From positions 8,506 through 72,505 of the forward strand of contig JAUNER010000009.1 in NCBI GenBank assembly GCA_030525455.1: a stretch of 64,000 nt of DNA, in the 5' to 3' direction. This document shows positions 17,515 to 26,645 of the stretch, piece by piece. This DNA comes from Akkermansia sp. (GTDB lineage: Bacteria > Verrucomicrobiota > Verrucomicrobiia > Verrucomicrobiales > Akkermansiaceae). The position numbers and the translations under genes are program-made. How positions within the stretch are numbered: position 1 is the stretch's first letter; each line of letters starts with the position of its first letter. The notes below the pieces were generated by a model. It saw only the letters and a list, made by a program, of their open reading frames with translations. It was not told where the DNA came from and did no database searches.

Positions 17515-17560
17515 AATATAAAAGGCCATCCGGAGAGAAAATGAGCCTCTCCGAATAGCC
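17515..17560 (-). terminator. Terminator of the ftsH-rsfS transcript
   Basis: On the minus strand GGCTATTCGGAGAG pairs with CTCTCCGGATGGCC around a short loop and is followed by TTTTATATTTTTT. Confidence 0.85.
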
Positions 17561-17585
17561 CCCAAAAAAAGAAAAAACTTATCCT

Positions 17586-17936
17586 CTAAAACTCGACTAA
17601 TGGAGCATCTTTCCACAAGGTATCCAGAGCATAAAACTCACGAGTTTCCTGCCCCATTAAGTGAATCATCACATCAATGTAATCCACAACAGACCACAGT
17701 GACGCAGAAGCATCTTCGATACATGAAGGAAGCAACTGAGTTTCTTCTTCTACCTTTTCTTCAATGTCACGAGTTAATGCACGCAAATGCGGCACGGAAA
17801 GCCCCGTACAAACAATCATAAAATCGGTAAGCGAAGACATCCCTCGAAGGTCATAAATACGCACATCCTCTGCTTTAGCATCAGATGCAATGCGTGCACA
17901 AATCTTTGCAAATTCAATACCTGAGTTAGTTGACAT
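17586..17936 (-). CDS. rsfS: Ribosomal silencing factor RsfS (Iojap/YbeB)
   Basis: A 116-residue member of the RsfS family. It binds ribosomal protein uL14 and keeps the subunits apart when nutrients are short. Signatures: AEDVRIYDLRGMSSLTDFMIVCTG at the N-terminus (shown in part: SSLTDFMIVCTG), and the late WSVVDYIDVMIHLMGQETREFY block, in which VDYIDVMIHLM is most typical. Its ATG lies 18 bp after the ftsH stop, so it is the second gene of that operon. It is normally next to nadD; that neighbour is absent here. Confidence 0.95.
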   Translation of the reverse strand: MSTNSGIEFAKICARIASDAKAEDVRIYDLRGMSSLTDFMIVCTGLSVPHLRALTRDIEEKVEEETQLLPSCIEDASASLWSVVDYIDVMIHLMGQETREFYALDTLWKDAPLVEF

Positions 17937-17954
17937 ATATAATAATTGTTAAAA

Positions 17955-20327
17955 TTAATAATTCTCGTTTTTATCATTCTGTTGCTCGTCGAGCGGAGCA
18001 GTCACACGTTCATCTGAAGAGGGCGTAGACTCTTGAGAAAGATTATCTTTCGGCTCATCGTTTTCGGACTCTACCGGCTTAGTAACTTCCTCCGGAACAG
18101 GCGGCGGTGTTACCTTTAGAGGCGGATTTTTCATCTCGCCATAATCTAAAATGTCCTGCACCTGAGAGCCCTCTAATGTTTCGTACTCCATAAGGGCATC
18201 TGTAAGTAAATCTAGCTTGTCACGGAATTCCGTCAGAATGGCAATGGCACGTTCATACGCCGTGTCAACCAAGGCACGGATTTCCGCATCAATAAGCTCA
18301 GCCGTTGATTCCGAATAGTTTCTGGAACGAGTAGCCATATCGCGAGCTATATAAACTTCCCCCTGATGCTCACCATACTCAATAAGACCAAGCTTATCAC
18401 TCATACCAAACTCACATACCATGCGTCGGGCTAAATTCGTAGCCATGCGAATATCACCTGTTGCCCCACTGGTCACATCTCCAAAGACGATTTGCTCTGC
18501 ACAGCGTCCCCCCATGGCTACCACTAATTGGTCTAACATCTCCGACCGCATGTGGTGCATTTTATCATCTGATGGCAACCACATCGTCATCCCCAAAGCA
18601 CCACCTCGGGGTACAATCGTTACACGATGAAGTGGCTCACTATGAGGGGTCTTCAATAAACAAATTGCATGACCTGCCTCGTGAACAGAAGTAATATGTC
18701 TGCCACGCTCATTGATGGCTAAACTACGACGTTCACGCCCCCAGCTTACTTTATCACGGGCTTCTTCCAATTCGGCCTGCGTGATTTCTTTCAAATTCTT
18801 ACGAGCCGCTAGAAGTGCCGCTTCATTGATAAGGTTGGCAAGCTGTGCCCCTGAAAAACCGGAAGTACCTCGAGCAATCTTTTCAAGGCAAACATCCTTA
18901 GAGATTTTCACCTTCTTAGCATGAACTTGCAAAATCTGCTCACGCCCTCGAACATCCGGTAAATTAACCACCACTTGACGGTCAAAACGACCGGGACGCA
19001 TCAATGCGGGGTCTAAAATATCAGATCGGTTTGTAGCGGCAATGACGATAACATTATCGTTTTTCTCAAAGCCATCCATCTCAACCAACAAAGCGTTCAA
19101 TGTTTGCTCACGCTCATCATTACCGCCCCCCATGCCGTAGCCACGCTGACGACCGACGGCATCAATTTCGTCTATGAAAATCAAACTTGGGGCTGTTCTT
19201 TTAGCCTGCTCAAACATATCTCGCACACGACTAGCCCCGACACCAACAAACATTTCTACAAAGTCCGAACCGCTAATCGTATAGAATGAAGCCTTTGACT
19301 CACCGGCAATTGCTCGTGCCAGCAGGGTTTTCCCGGTACCGGGGGAACCAACCATCAGCACCCCTCTGGGGATGGTTGCTCCAAGCTCACGGAATTTTTC
19401 CGGATTGCGTAAGAACTCAACCAACTCCCACACTTCTTCCTTTGCTTCGCTTACACCGGCTACATCCTTAAAGGTAATCTGGTTTTTGTCTGCTGATATC
19501 AAACGTGCTCGGCTTTTACCAAATGTCATTGCACTACGAGCCCCACCACTCTGGGCACGGAACATGAAGAATAAAATGGCAACAATTAAAATGATAGGTA
19601 AAAAGTTAATCAACAAACTGCCCCAGCTCCCGGAGTCACGCTTGAAAACAGTATCCGGCCCCAAAAGTTGCTTCACGCGGTCACCTTGGAACTCAACAGA
19701 AAACGGAACTTCAATTTTTTCAACCAATTTTTTATCAGACCCCTTATTGGTTAAAGCAGGCCACTGAGTCTGAAGCACATACCCGGTAAGCACTCCTTTC
19801 GTGGCATCCTTACCAAAAGCCGGAGCCATATCCCCCCCGGCGATTTTCCCTTCGATTGCCAAGCGATTAAAATCCTTAATAGAAATTTCTCTAGCATTAA
19901 CATTATGCCCGGGTAAACTATCTAAGGTTCTATACGAATACAGCTCATTGAGCTTCGGCTTTGCTTCGTCCGGCAAATCAATAGGGAAAGTCAATTCAAA
20001 CGGATACGTTGTTGCTTGCTCCGGCTTTATGTCCTTTTTATATGCATAAGCATAAATAGAACCTTCCTTTCCACTCTCATCAAGCAAAACCTCTATCGGT
20101 TTCTTGTTATTATTAAGAACTACTCTGCCTTCCTTAAAAAGTGTTTCAAACGCCTCCATGGAGTATTTCTTTACACCGAGCCCAAAGGCATCTGCCCCCA
20201 TAAAACTATATGTAAGAACAGCTACTATCAAAGCCACTATAATCCACAAGCCCCAATTAGAAGAACCGGAATTATTTGGACCATTAGTTTTAGAAGGACG
20301 AAAATTTGGAGGAACGTTATCAGACAT
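17955..20327 (-). CDS. ftsH: ATP-dependent zinc metalloprotease FtsH
   Basis: A membrane-anchored AAA+ protease of 790 residues that degrades misfolded membrane proteins and regulators. There are two transmembrane helices (about 27-43 and 247-266) flanking a periplasmic domain that, at about 200 residues, is longer than the E. coli one. Walker A GSPGTGKT is at 327-334, Walker B is LIFIDEIDA, and the second region of homology is [15 protein letters not shown]. The zinc site HEAGH lies near residue 560. The C-terminal 50 residues are acidic, Pro- and Glu-rich and low complexity. On the minus strand a TATAAT hexamer at 20345-20350 lies just upstream of the start, without a convincing -35. Confidence 0.97.
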   Translation of the reverse strand: MSDNVPPNFRPSKTNGPNNSGSSNWGLWIIVALIVAVLTYSFMGADAFGLGVKKYSMEAFETLFKEGRVVLNNNKKPIEVLLDESGKEGSIYAYAYKKDIKPEQATTYPFELTFPIDLPDEAKPKLNELYSYRTLDSLPGHNVNAREISIKDFNRLAIEGKIAGGDMAPAFGKDATKGVLTGYVLQTQWPALTNKGSDKKLVEKIEVPFSVEFQGDRVKQLLGPDTVFKRDSGSWGSLLINFLPIILIVAILFFMFRAQSGGARSAMTFGKSRARLISADKNQITFKDVAGVSEAKEEVWELVEFLRNPEKFRELGATIPRGVLMVGSPGTGKTLLARAIAGESKASFYTISGSDFVEMFVGVGASRVRDMFEQAKRTAPSLIFIDEIDAVGRQRGYGMGGGNDEREQTLNALLVEMDGFEKNDNVIVIAATNRSDILDPALMRPGRFDRQVVVNLPDVRGREQILQVHAKKVKISKDVCLEKIARGTSGFSGAQLANLINEAALLAARKNLKEITQAELEEARDKVSWGRERRSLAINERGRHITSVHEAGHAICLLKTPHSEPLHRVTIVPRGGALGMTMWLPSDDKMHHMRSEMLDQLVVAMGGRCAEQIVFGDVTSGATGDIRMATNLARRMVCEFGMSDKLGLIEYGEHQGEVYIARDMATRSRNYSESTAELIDAEIRALVDTAYERAIAILTEFRDKLDLLTDALMEYETLEGSQVQDILDYGEMKNPPLKVTPPPVPEEVTKPVESENDEPKDNLSQESTPSSDERVTAPLDEQQNDKNENY

Positions 20328-20948
20328 GATGTGCTAATACACAAATTATAAATGAAGACAAGAAGATAGCCTAAGTGTTGAAAAAGAAAACACTTTTCCG
20401 AGACATGAAAGCGAAAATGCCAAAATTCGCATGGCCTGAAAATATGCTTGCTTCCACTGCTCCCTACATTCCCCTCTATCCTGTATTCCTCATGCCTCGT
20501 CTGCTTGATTCCGCAGGCTTCTCTTTACCGTGAGAAATGTACAATTCCTCATCACTTCCCTGCCGATTATGTAAAATAATTTTATTTACCAACTTAGAAT
20601 AAACATATTAACAAATCACCCAATTTTCACTCACTTCCCCCACAAAAAATTACCTCATTTTCATACACCAAATTAACCACGACAACCTAGCTCATCACAA
20701 AAAACACCCATTGCCGAGCATCGTGGGCATCGTCAATGATACCAAAGAAAGGTTATGGTTCCCCAAGTATAGACAATCACACCCCGTATTTCATCCTCAA
20801 GTAGTGTGTGTATGAATTTTCCGGGAGTAGTTGATAAGGAAATTATCGTTTACTTTTCAAAAGAACTACCACTTCATGAAAACAAAAATCGCATTCCTTA
20901 TACCGTAGAGACATCCAAATTTTTTTCCTTTTCAAAGGCTTGGTAAAG
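20328..20948. other. Long intergenic region between ftsH and mscL
   Basis: About 620 bp between divergent genes, with no open frame that looks coding. It is AT-rich in its middle third. A TGCTTGCTTCC at about 20448 resembles the -35 region seen elsewhere, but nothing gene-like follows it. I see no tRNA, repeat or terminator-grade hairpin here. Confidence 0.6.
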
Positions 20949-20964
20949 TGGCACAATTCGTGCG
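20949..20964 (+). promoter_or_regulatory. Possible sigma-54 promoter of mscL
   Basis: TGGCAC, five bases, then GTGCG: the invariant GG and GC dinucleotides are ten bases apart, as in -24/-12 promoters, with G for T at one conserved position. The start would fall near 20975, 20 bp before the mscL ATG. It could be chance. Confidence 0.3.
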
Positions 20965-20994
20965 GAATAATCGCCAACCAAATACATCATTATT

Positions 20995-21432
20995 ATGCTC
21001 AAGAAATCAAAAGGATTCCTCGCGGAGTTTAAAGCATTTGCCTTGAAGGGCAATGTTATCGACTTAGCCGTAGCCGTTGTCATCGGTGCTGCATTCAATA
21101 AGATTGTGTCTACCTTTGTAGCCAGCATCATCACACCAATCATGGGGTATTTGACCTCCGGGGTGGATTTAACCAAGCTGGCATACGTGCTTGATACAGT
21201 AACGAAGCCTGATGGTAAGGTAGAAGAAGTGGCCATCAAGTATGGTGAATTCATTCAGGTATCTATCGACTTTGTGATTATAGCATTCTCAATTTTCTGT
21301 GCTATCAAGATCATAAGTGCCTTTAAGCGCAAGGAAGAAGAAGCACCTGCACCGGAGCCTGCACCGGAACCGGAAAAGCCGGCAGATGTAGTGCTTTTGG
21401 AAGAGATTCGCGACTTACTTAAGAACAAGTAA
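20995..21432 (+). CDS. mscL: Large-conductance mechanosensitive channel
   Basis: A 145-residue MscL subunit. The pentameric channel opens under membrane tension to release solutes on hypo-osmotic shock. The N-terminal amphipathic helix FLAEFKAFALKGNVIDLAVAV and the first helix lead to VVIGAAFNKIVSTFV (pore), then ITPIMGY. The second helix FVIIAFSIFCAIKII is followed by a KRKEEE cluster, a Pro/Glu repeat linker and the C-terminal helix VVLLEEIRDLL. Compared with E. coli the loop is short and the Pro-Glu linker distinctive. A terminator hairpin overlapping the next gene follows. Confidence 0.97.
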   Translation: MLKKSKGFLAEFKAFALKGNVIDLAVAVVIGAAFNKIVSTFVASIITPIMGYLTSGVDLTKLAYVLDTVTKPDGKVEEVAIKYGEFIQVSIDFVIIAFSIFCAIKIISAFKRKEEEAPAPEPAPEPEKPADVVLLEEIRDLLKNK

Positions 21433-21469
21433 TTGTTTTTTTCTTTACAAGATACCCAATAGGTAGAAA

Positions 21470-21505
21470 AATCGGGGCATGAAACCAATCATGTCCCGAT
21501 TTTTT
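21470..21505 (+). terminator. Terminator hairpin that covers the next start codon
   Basis: Twelve pairs join 21470-21481 to 21490-21501 around an 8-base loop, with TTTTT after. Both candidate ATGs of the alkaline phosphatase (21479 and 21491) lie inside the stem. It should end the mscL transcript, and in any transcript that starts upstream it would hide the phosphatase start. Confidence 0.8.
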
Positions 21506-22612
21506 GTATCGACCTTGCTGGCAATGGGCACATTAGTAGCCGGTGCAGAGTCGCAATACTACACATACGAAACGCCCTATAAGGTTCCTGTGCTCAAAGA
21601 AACCAACAGGAATATGCCGGCAAAGAATGTGATACTGATGATTGGGGATGGTATGGGGATACACCATACCACGGCGGCATGGGTAGCGAACCGAGGGGAG
21701 TTGCATATTTTTAATTGTCCGATCACGGGGATAGCCCGCACCTGGTGCAGTGATAAGCTTATCACCGATTCAGCGGCATCCGGGACGGCGATAGCCACAG
21801 GCACAAAAACACTCTATGGGCGAGTAGCTATTTCGCCGGAGGGGAAGGAACTTCACTCTCTCATTGATGCGGCTCAGAGTATGGGTAAATCAACCGGAAT
21901 CGTGGTTACTAGCGGGCTTAATGATGCCACCCCGGCGGCATTTGTGGCTAATAATAAAAGCCGCGATAAAGCACAAGAAATCATTGCCGATTACACAAAA
22001 TCAAAAATCAACTTCATTTTTGGCGGGGGGGCAAAGCACTTTACGAATCGCTCTGACGGCAGAGACATTTTTAAAGAGATGAAATCTAAAGGCTACCGAG
22101 TAGCCACCAGCTGGGAAGAAGGGAAAAAACTGCCGAAGGGGAAATCTCTCATCGTCGTGGCTGATGATAACCTTCCGGAACCAAGTAAACGCAAAGACGT
22201 ACTGGTGCAGGCAACAAAAAAAGCTCTAGATACTTTGGCTGAGAATAAGAAGGGGTTTTTCCTAATGGTAGAGGGGTCATGCATCGACAAAGCGGCCCAC
22301 AGCAATGACCTGACGCAAGTGGTGGAAGAAACACTCGACTTTGACCAAAGTGTAGGGGCGGTGCTGGCATGGGCAGCCAAAAGACCCGGCACTCTCGTCG
22401 TGGTCACAGCCGACCATAACACCGGAGCCTTTGCCATCGTGGGCGGTGATAAAGAAAAAGGCGAAGTAAAAGCGAAATTTAACTCAGGTGGGCATGATGG
22501 AGTGAGTGTGCCTGTTTATGCCTATGGTGCCGGAAGCCATAAATTTACCGGAGTCTACGAAAACTCAGACCTTCCAAAAAAAATTAAAGAAGCAATGAAA
22601 GGGACAAAATAA
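21479..22612 (+). CDS. Exported alkaline phosphatase
   Basis: A 377-residue PhoA/PhoB-superfamily phosphomonoesterase with a signal peptide (cleavage near AGA-ES). The metal-binding VILMIGDGMG is at about 50, the nucleophile Ser lies in DSAASGTAIATG, then come GGGAKHF, MVEGSCIDKAAHSND and the late TADHNTG zinc ligands. The order and spacing match compact Bacillus-like enzymes rather than E. coli PhoA. It would release phosphate from organic esters in the periplasm. Start is at 21479 or 21491; both are buried in the hairpin described above. No Pho box was recognised. Confidence 0.93.
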   Translation: MKPIMSRFFVSTLLAMGTLVAGAESQYYTYETPYKVPVLKETNRNMPAKNVILMIGDGMGIHHTTAAWVANRGELHIFNCPITGIARTWCSDKLITDSAASGTAIATGTKTLYGRVAISPEGKELHSLIDAAQSMGKSTGIVVTSGLNDATPAAFVANNKSRDKAQEIIADYTKSKINFIFGGGAKHFTNRSDGRDIFKEMKSKGYRVATSWEEGKKLPKGKSLIVVADDNLPEPSKRKDVLVQATKKALDTLAENKKGFFLMVEGSCIDKAAHSNDLTQVVEETLDFDQSVGAVLAWAAKRPGTLVVVTADHNTGAFAIVGGDKEKGEVKAKFNSGGHDGVSVPVYAYGAGSHKFTGVYENSDLPKKIKEAMKGTK

Positions 22613-22951
22613 GCCCGGAATTGTGATAAGGACGATATAGCTCTTTCATGCTTAAGTCGATTGGAGGAGCTGTAATTACCAGAACCTCAACACACTCAAT
22701 ACTAAGCCCTCCCTAGGGACGCCAAACGGGGATTGGTTTGATTCCTCCTCGGTGTCCGGCCATCGTTGCTTAGGCTACTTCGTGGCAGTTCCGCTTTTCG
22801 GAGAAGCGGAACAACTACGAGCAGAAGCGAACCGCAGGTAAGCGTGTCGTGGTTCCGACTGTGGCGGCTAGTACTTTGGACTCTAGGGGGATTATCTGTG
22901 AAGTGCGATGTGTGTATTTTGTCCTCAAATCGCAAGCGATAAGCTCGTTTA
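22613..22951. other. Intergenic region with strong hairpins, no gene recognised
   Basis: This 339-bp gap is visibly richer in G and C than other gaps. It contains a 9-bp perfect hairpin (GTTCCGCTT 22788-22796 with AAGCGGAAC 22804-22812) and several smaller inverted repeats. Open frames cross it on both strands but have no coding-like composition. It may hold a structured RNA; I could not match it to tmRNA, RNase P RNA, SRP RNA or 6S RNA. Confidence 0.4.
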
Positions 22952-24067
22952 CTAGATATAAGTTTTGATAATGGCTTTTTTCTTCAATCGAGAAATCCAC
23001 TGACGAGCACGCTCAAAGGAGCGTTTATCTCTGGTACGGCGGTCGATTTGCTCCTTAATTTCGGACAATGGAGGAGCCGGGGCAAACTTTACCTGCTGAA
23101 CGTGTACAATAGTAAAGCCCATGTTATCCAAAATCGGACCTACGATTTCATCTTTTTTACCATTGAAAATAATAGTCCCGGCCTCGGCAGACAAAGAACC
23201 ACGCTCAATTTCCGGCCACTGCCCGCCCTTATCGGCATACATATCTTGGGAATAACGCTGAGCAAACTCGGCAAATTGCGAGGGGTCTTTCTTTAGTTCC
23301 TCGATAATCAACTCAGCAAGGCTCAATTTCACCTCCATGGTTTCTTTAGTGTCGCCTCTTTCCAGAGGGATGAAAATCTTTCGGAACTTCACCTTGTCTT
23401 TGGTCATATCGCGGAACTCGTGCTTAGAGAGTTCATACTCACGCCGCAATTCATCCGGGGTGGGAGGGATTTCTGCGTCGTACTTCTGAGCACGCATAGC
23501 CTGGACTTCGAGGTTTTTTCGGACAGACTCGCGATAAGCACGAACGGTCATCCCCGAAACACGCAAACTCTCTAGGAATGCCTTTCTATCACCATTGTAG
23601 ATATTTTTAATGGTACGGTTCATTTCCTGGTCGATGATAGAATCGCGGATGTAGCCACCCAATTGCTGAAACTCACTACGTATAAGCTCACGCTCAATGA
23701 GTTCATCCATAATTTGGCGTTTAGAAATCGCCAACTGTCTGACAAACTCCTGACCTCTGCGAGGGTAAATAGCCACCAACTGCTTTAGCACCGGGGCCAG
23801 TCGCATTGTGATTTCGCTCGAAGTAATAGGATTCCCATTCACCGTTGCCGCAATGCGATTTGCCACCGTTCGTCCTTTAGGCATGGAGGGCTTGGTCTTA
23901 TCCTCCTTTATACGCTTCGTGTCATCTACTTTAACCAATGGATTTTTCCCGCCCCTAAGTTGCACAGCATCCGGCAATGAATTCAAATCACCGGCGACAC
24001 TCTGAGCAGAAGCACTCATCGAAACAACCATTGATGCTAAAGATAATACAGACAACTTCGCTTTCAT
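22952..24067 (-). CDS. surA: SurA-like periplasmic chaperone/peptidyl-prolyl isomerase
   Basis: A 371-residue exported protein with a signal peptide ending near SASAQS. The N-terminal SurA chaperone domain is clear: ANRIAATVNGNPITSSEI, then LIERELI. One parvulin (PpiC) domain follows, with VKFRKIFIPL, FAEFAQRYSQD and the GGQWPEIERGSL and VGPILDNMGFTIVHV segments. SurA-type proteins help outer-membrane proteins fold. A second parvulin domain, present in E. coli SurA, is missing. The symbol is by family, not by proven orthology. A promoter lies at 24095-24122. Confidence 0.85.
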   Translation of the reverse strand: MKAKLSVLSLASMVVSMSASAQSVAGDLNSLPDAVQLRGGKNPLVKVDDTKRIKEDKTKPSMPKGRTVANRIAATVNGNPITSSEITMRLAPVLKQLVAIYPRRGQEFVRQLAISKRQIMDELIERELIRSEFQQLGGYIRDSIIDQEMNRTIKNIYNGDRKAFLESLRVSGMTVRAYRESVRKNLEVQAMRAQKYDAEIPPTPDELRREYELSKHEFRDMTKDKVKFRKIFIPLERGDTKETMEVKLSLAELIIEELKKDPSQFAEFAQRYSQDMYADKGGQWPEIERGSLSAEAGTIIFNGKKDEIVGPILDNMGFTIVHVQQVKFAPAPPLSEIKEQIDRRTRDKRSFERARQWISRLKKKAIIKTYI

Positions 24068-24094
24068 AAAAAAGGAATATTTTCTTTGCCTGGT

Positions 24095-24122
24095 ATTCTA
24101 CTTTTTTTCAGCATAAAAACAA
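24095..24122 (-). promoter_or_regulatory. Promoter of the SurA-like gene
   Basis: On the minus strand TTGTTT (24117-24122), 16 bases, TAGAAT (24095-24100). It lies 28 bp before the ATG. Confidence 0.5.
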
Positions 24123-24231
24123 TACATTTCTAGGTCTGCATCTACCGAGCAAACAAGACCCAAAAAACAACGTAAAACCAATACATCTGCGGCAATAAAA
24201 GAAAAAAATCCCATGGTGACAGGAAGGAAGC

Positions 24232-24269
24232 TTGCATATCGAGTGAAATCATGCTGAATTGATTCAGCA
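24232..24269 (+). promoter_or_regulatory. Promoter with an overlapping palindromic operator
   Basis: TTGCAT (24232-24237), 17 bases, then an extended -10 TGCTGAATT whose hexamer is at 24255-24260. A perfect two-fold repeat, TGCTGAAT-tg-ATTCAGCA (24252-24269), overlaps this -10. A dimeric repressor bound there would block transcription of the gene at 24298. Confidence 0.45.
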
Positions 24270-24297
24270 CCAAAACGTTTTTTTGACAAAAACACAC

Positions 24298-24795
24298 ATG
24301 AAAGCTTACTACATTTTCCAACAAGCAGACGAGCAAACCATTAGCGACATTCTCGACTGGATGCGAAACCAAGAACGCGGCATTTATCGTGCGGCAGTGA
24401 GAGAACTTGGGGCACTGAAGAAACTGCGACCGGAATTCATTCAGCGCAAGCCACTTCAAGAGCAATTTGCCTTTATCCAGAAGATGCTTGCATGGAAGCC
24501 AAGTAACGAAATTGGCGACCACTTATTGCAGGTATGGTTGCTTCGCAAGCACCAGGATATGCTTATCACTTTCCTAAATACCCTTGGGATTGAGCATGAT
24601 GGTAACGGCATTGTAAATGAATTGCCGGAATCACTCGACAAAGAAAAACTCGGTCAGGCCGTAGACCAACTCTTTGAAAAATACTCTGCCGGTGTCGCCT
24701 CTGTTTACTTACAGATGTTCCAGCTTCAGACTGACGAAGGCTGGCCTGAACTAGCAGAAATTCTGGCCAACGACCCACGTGTCACCATTCGCTAA
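24298..24795 (+). CDS. Conserved-looking protein of unknown function, 165 residues
   Basis: A soluble protein, mostly alpha-helical by composition, with no signal peptide or membrane segment and no motif I can name. The start at 24298 places the ATG about 30 nt after the predicted transcription start; the frame also opens at 24259, but that lies in the operator. The gene is a single unit with its own promoter/operator and terminator, divergent from the SurA-like gene. Confidence 0.75.
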   Translation: MKAYYIFQQADEQTISDILDWMRNQERGIYRAAVRELGALKKLRPEFIQRKPLQEQFAFIQKMLAWKPSNEIGDHLLQVWLLRKHQDMLITFLNTLGIEHDGNGIVNELPESLDKEKLGQAVDQLFEKYSAGVASVYLQMFQLQTDEGWPELAEILANDPRVTIR

Positions 24796-24825
24796 TAAGC
24801 AAAATTAAGCTCAAAGCATTTCAAT

Positions 24826-24860
24826 AGGCTACCTCAATGTACAGAGAGGTAGCCTTTTTT
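24826..24860 (+). terminator. Terminator of the gene at 24298
   Basis: AGGCTACCTC (24826-24835) pairs with GAGGTAGCCT (24846-24855), followed by TTTTT. Confidence 0.9.
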
Positions 24861-24898
24861 ATACCCCTCACAAAGAGAACCGAATTTACAAACCACCA

Positions 24899-25585
24899 CT
24901 ACCCTACACGAATAGGCTCGCCCAGATGCCGAGGCTGTCTATCACGAACATAAAGATCAATAAGCATCCATACACGAGCGGCACGCTCACGGAGCCAATT
25001 TCGAAGCAAAGCAGCTCTCCCGGCACGCACGTCTGCATTTAAGGCATAAGCATCATGCCCATGCTTAGCAGCAATAGCCAAAGCCCGCTCATTATGAAAC
25101 TTCTGCGATACAATAATGTAAGACTCCATCCCGAAAATTTCTTTCATCCGCACGATAGAATCTAAAGTCCGCAACCCGGCATAGTCACAAACCACCCTCT
25201 CTGCAGGCACACCCAGCTTTACGAGAGCCTCTTTCATCCACTCCGGTTCATTATAAGCCTTTCGTCGATTATCACCGGAAACGACAAACACAGAAGCTTT
25301 ACCGGCACGCCAAAGTTCAGCAGCGGCAGACATTCTATTGGTAAAATACGAATTATTACGCCCATTAATCTGCGGGGCACAACCTAAAACAAGCACCGGC
25401 AATTGATGTGGAATCGATAACTGAGTAGCATCATCAGCCAATCGCCCCTCGCAAGCAGATGCAATGACTAACTCTGACACCAAAAGCAACACCAGTGCCA
25501 AAACCAGCAAAACACCGCCACCACCAAAGACAATAAAGGAAAATTTACGGTGTTGTTTTATCCACAGTAGAAGTTTTTTTATCAT
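24899..25585 (-). CDS. sanA: SanA/YdcF-family membrane protein (DUF218)
   Basis: A 228-residue protein with one N-terminal membrane helix (about 17-40) and an outer DUF218 domain: VLVLGCAP near 65, the NRMSAAAELWRAG segment, VVSGDN, and SQKFHNERALAIA. In enterobacteria SanA affects envelope permeability to vancomycin at high temperature; the enzymatic role is not settled. Its start overlaps the end of the upstream DUF4105 gene by about 40 bp, so the two are a unit and may both act on the envelope. Confidence 0.82.
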   Translation of the reverse strand: MIKKLLLWIKQHRKFSFIVFGGGGVLLVLALVLLLVSELVIASACEGRLADDATQLSIPHQLPVLVLGCAPQINGRNNSYFTNRMSAAAELWRAGKASVFVVSGDNRRKAYNEPEWMKEALVKLGVPAERVVCDYAGLRTLDSIVRMKEIFGMESYIIVSQKFHNERALAIAAKHGHDAYALNADVRAGRAALLRNWLRERAARVWMLIDLYVRDRQPRHLGEPIRVG

Positions 25586-26591
25586 GTGTACTTATGAATG
25601 AATTTTCCCAACGTCGACGAATATCTGCCCAGCTCACAGACTCGCTGCCATAACCTAAATAAGACCGCTTTTTAAGTTCAGAAAAACTTTCATTAGGGAG
25701 CGTAAGAAGCTCACCGCGACGATAAGAATTCTCATCACAAATACCATTGAAAATAGGAGTCCAATGCCATTCAAGCACCCCTAAATAATGCTTAAACGTA
25801 TCCACTAGCTCTGTGGTACAATTTGCAGTAATCGTATTATAAAAACGAGGATACTTATGCAGATGATTGATTTTCTCTGCAAAGCCAATGAAAACCTTTC
25901 GCAAATCAGAGCGAGACATCTTAACACGGTACAAGTACATATCCTCTCTACGGAAGTGCGTGCGAAGAGCAAACAAATCCTGCTCATCTGCCAAAATGTA
26001 GGCCAAATTGTACTGTTTATAGATACCCGGTAGGTTTTCCTGTAATACACCCTCAGGCAAGCGAGTTTCAACGGACAAAGCCAAGTGACGTCCATCCTCA
26101 AAGCCAAAAGAAAGCATCGTGTGAGCCACAGCCTCCATGCCATCCCAATGACTCACGGCAAAGTCTAAAGTAGACAATTTATCTAAATCAAACTGACGCG
26201 TCACATAACGAACATCGTAGTCCTGCTCAGAGCGATAAACAAAGCTACGCACATCTTTAACCGTCACATGATTCCCGGAAATCTCAACAACGGGGATTCG
26301 GCTCCAGGGAGCTTGCCAGACCTTATCATTAGAAGCCGGAATCATTAAATAATAGCTCCAAAGAAGTACAGGCAAAAACCTCAGCACTTGCCATTGCAAC
26401 AATGATTTTTTACGGAAGCAAAAAGAAACAATTAACCCAATAACATAAAACCACACAAAAACCACACCGCCCCACACATTATAAACCACCACCCCGGAAG
26501 CCCAAAGAGCCAAGAAACACCAAGCAACACATACTGCGTAATGCCCGATGCGTTTAAGCGAATTCAGAAAAATCTCTTTACTTCCGCTCAT
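25545..26591 (-). CDS. DUF4105 (Lnb N-terminal periplasmic domain) membrane protein
   Basis: A 348-residue protein with three N-terminal hydrophobic segments (near 17-35, 38-60 and 70-85 of the protein), then a periplasmic domain. The AVAHTMLSFGFEDG and YNTITANCTTELVD segments carry the conserved His and the NC pair that define DUF4105. The family is thought to contain Cys/His hydrolases acting at the envelope, but I know of no proven activity. The start is set at 26591, directly after the T-tract of the pheT terminator; a longer reading from 26627 would translate through that hairpin. Confidence 0.82.
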   Translation of the reverse strand: MSGSKEIFLNSLKRIGHYAVCVAWCFLALWASGVVVYNVWGGVVFVWFYVIGLIVSFCFRKKSLLQWQVLRFLPVLLWSYYLMIPASNDKVWQAPWSRIPVVEISGNHVTVKDVRSFVYRSEQDYDVRYVTRQFDLDKLSTLDFAVSHWDGMEAVAHTMLSFGFEDGRHLALSVETRLPEGVLQENLPGIYKQYNLAYILADEQDLFALRTHFRREDMYLYRVKMSRSDLRKVFIGFAEKINHLHKYPRFYNTITANCTTELVDTFKHYLGVLEWHWTPIFNGICDENSYRRGELLTLPNESFSELKKRSYLGYGSESVSWADIRRRWENSFISTHDKKTSTVDKTTP

Positions 26592-26627
26592 AAAAAAATG
26601 CATGGCTAGAGCCAAAGCCCTAGCCAT
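26592..26627 (-). terminator. Terminator of pheS-pheT, ending at the next ATG
   Basis: On the minus strand ATGGCTAGGGC pairs with GCTCTAGCCAT and is followed by GCA and TTTTTTT. The T-tract abuts the ATG at 26591 of the DUF4105 gene. Confidence 0.85.
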
Positions 26628-26645
26628 ACAGTAGCTATAAGGATA

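Noticed and set aside
22702-22935. Minus-strand 77-codon frame in the GC-rich gap
   Set aside because: Low-complexity composition, no start context, and it crosses a strong hairpin.
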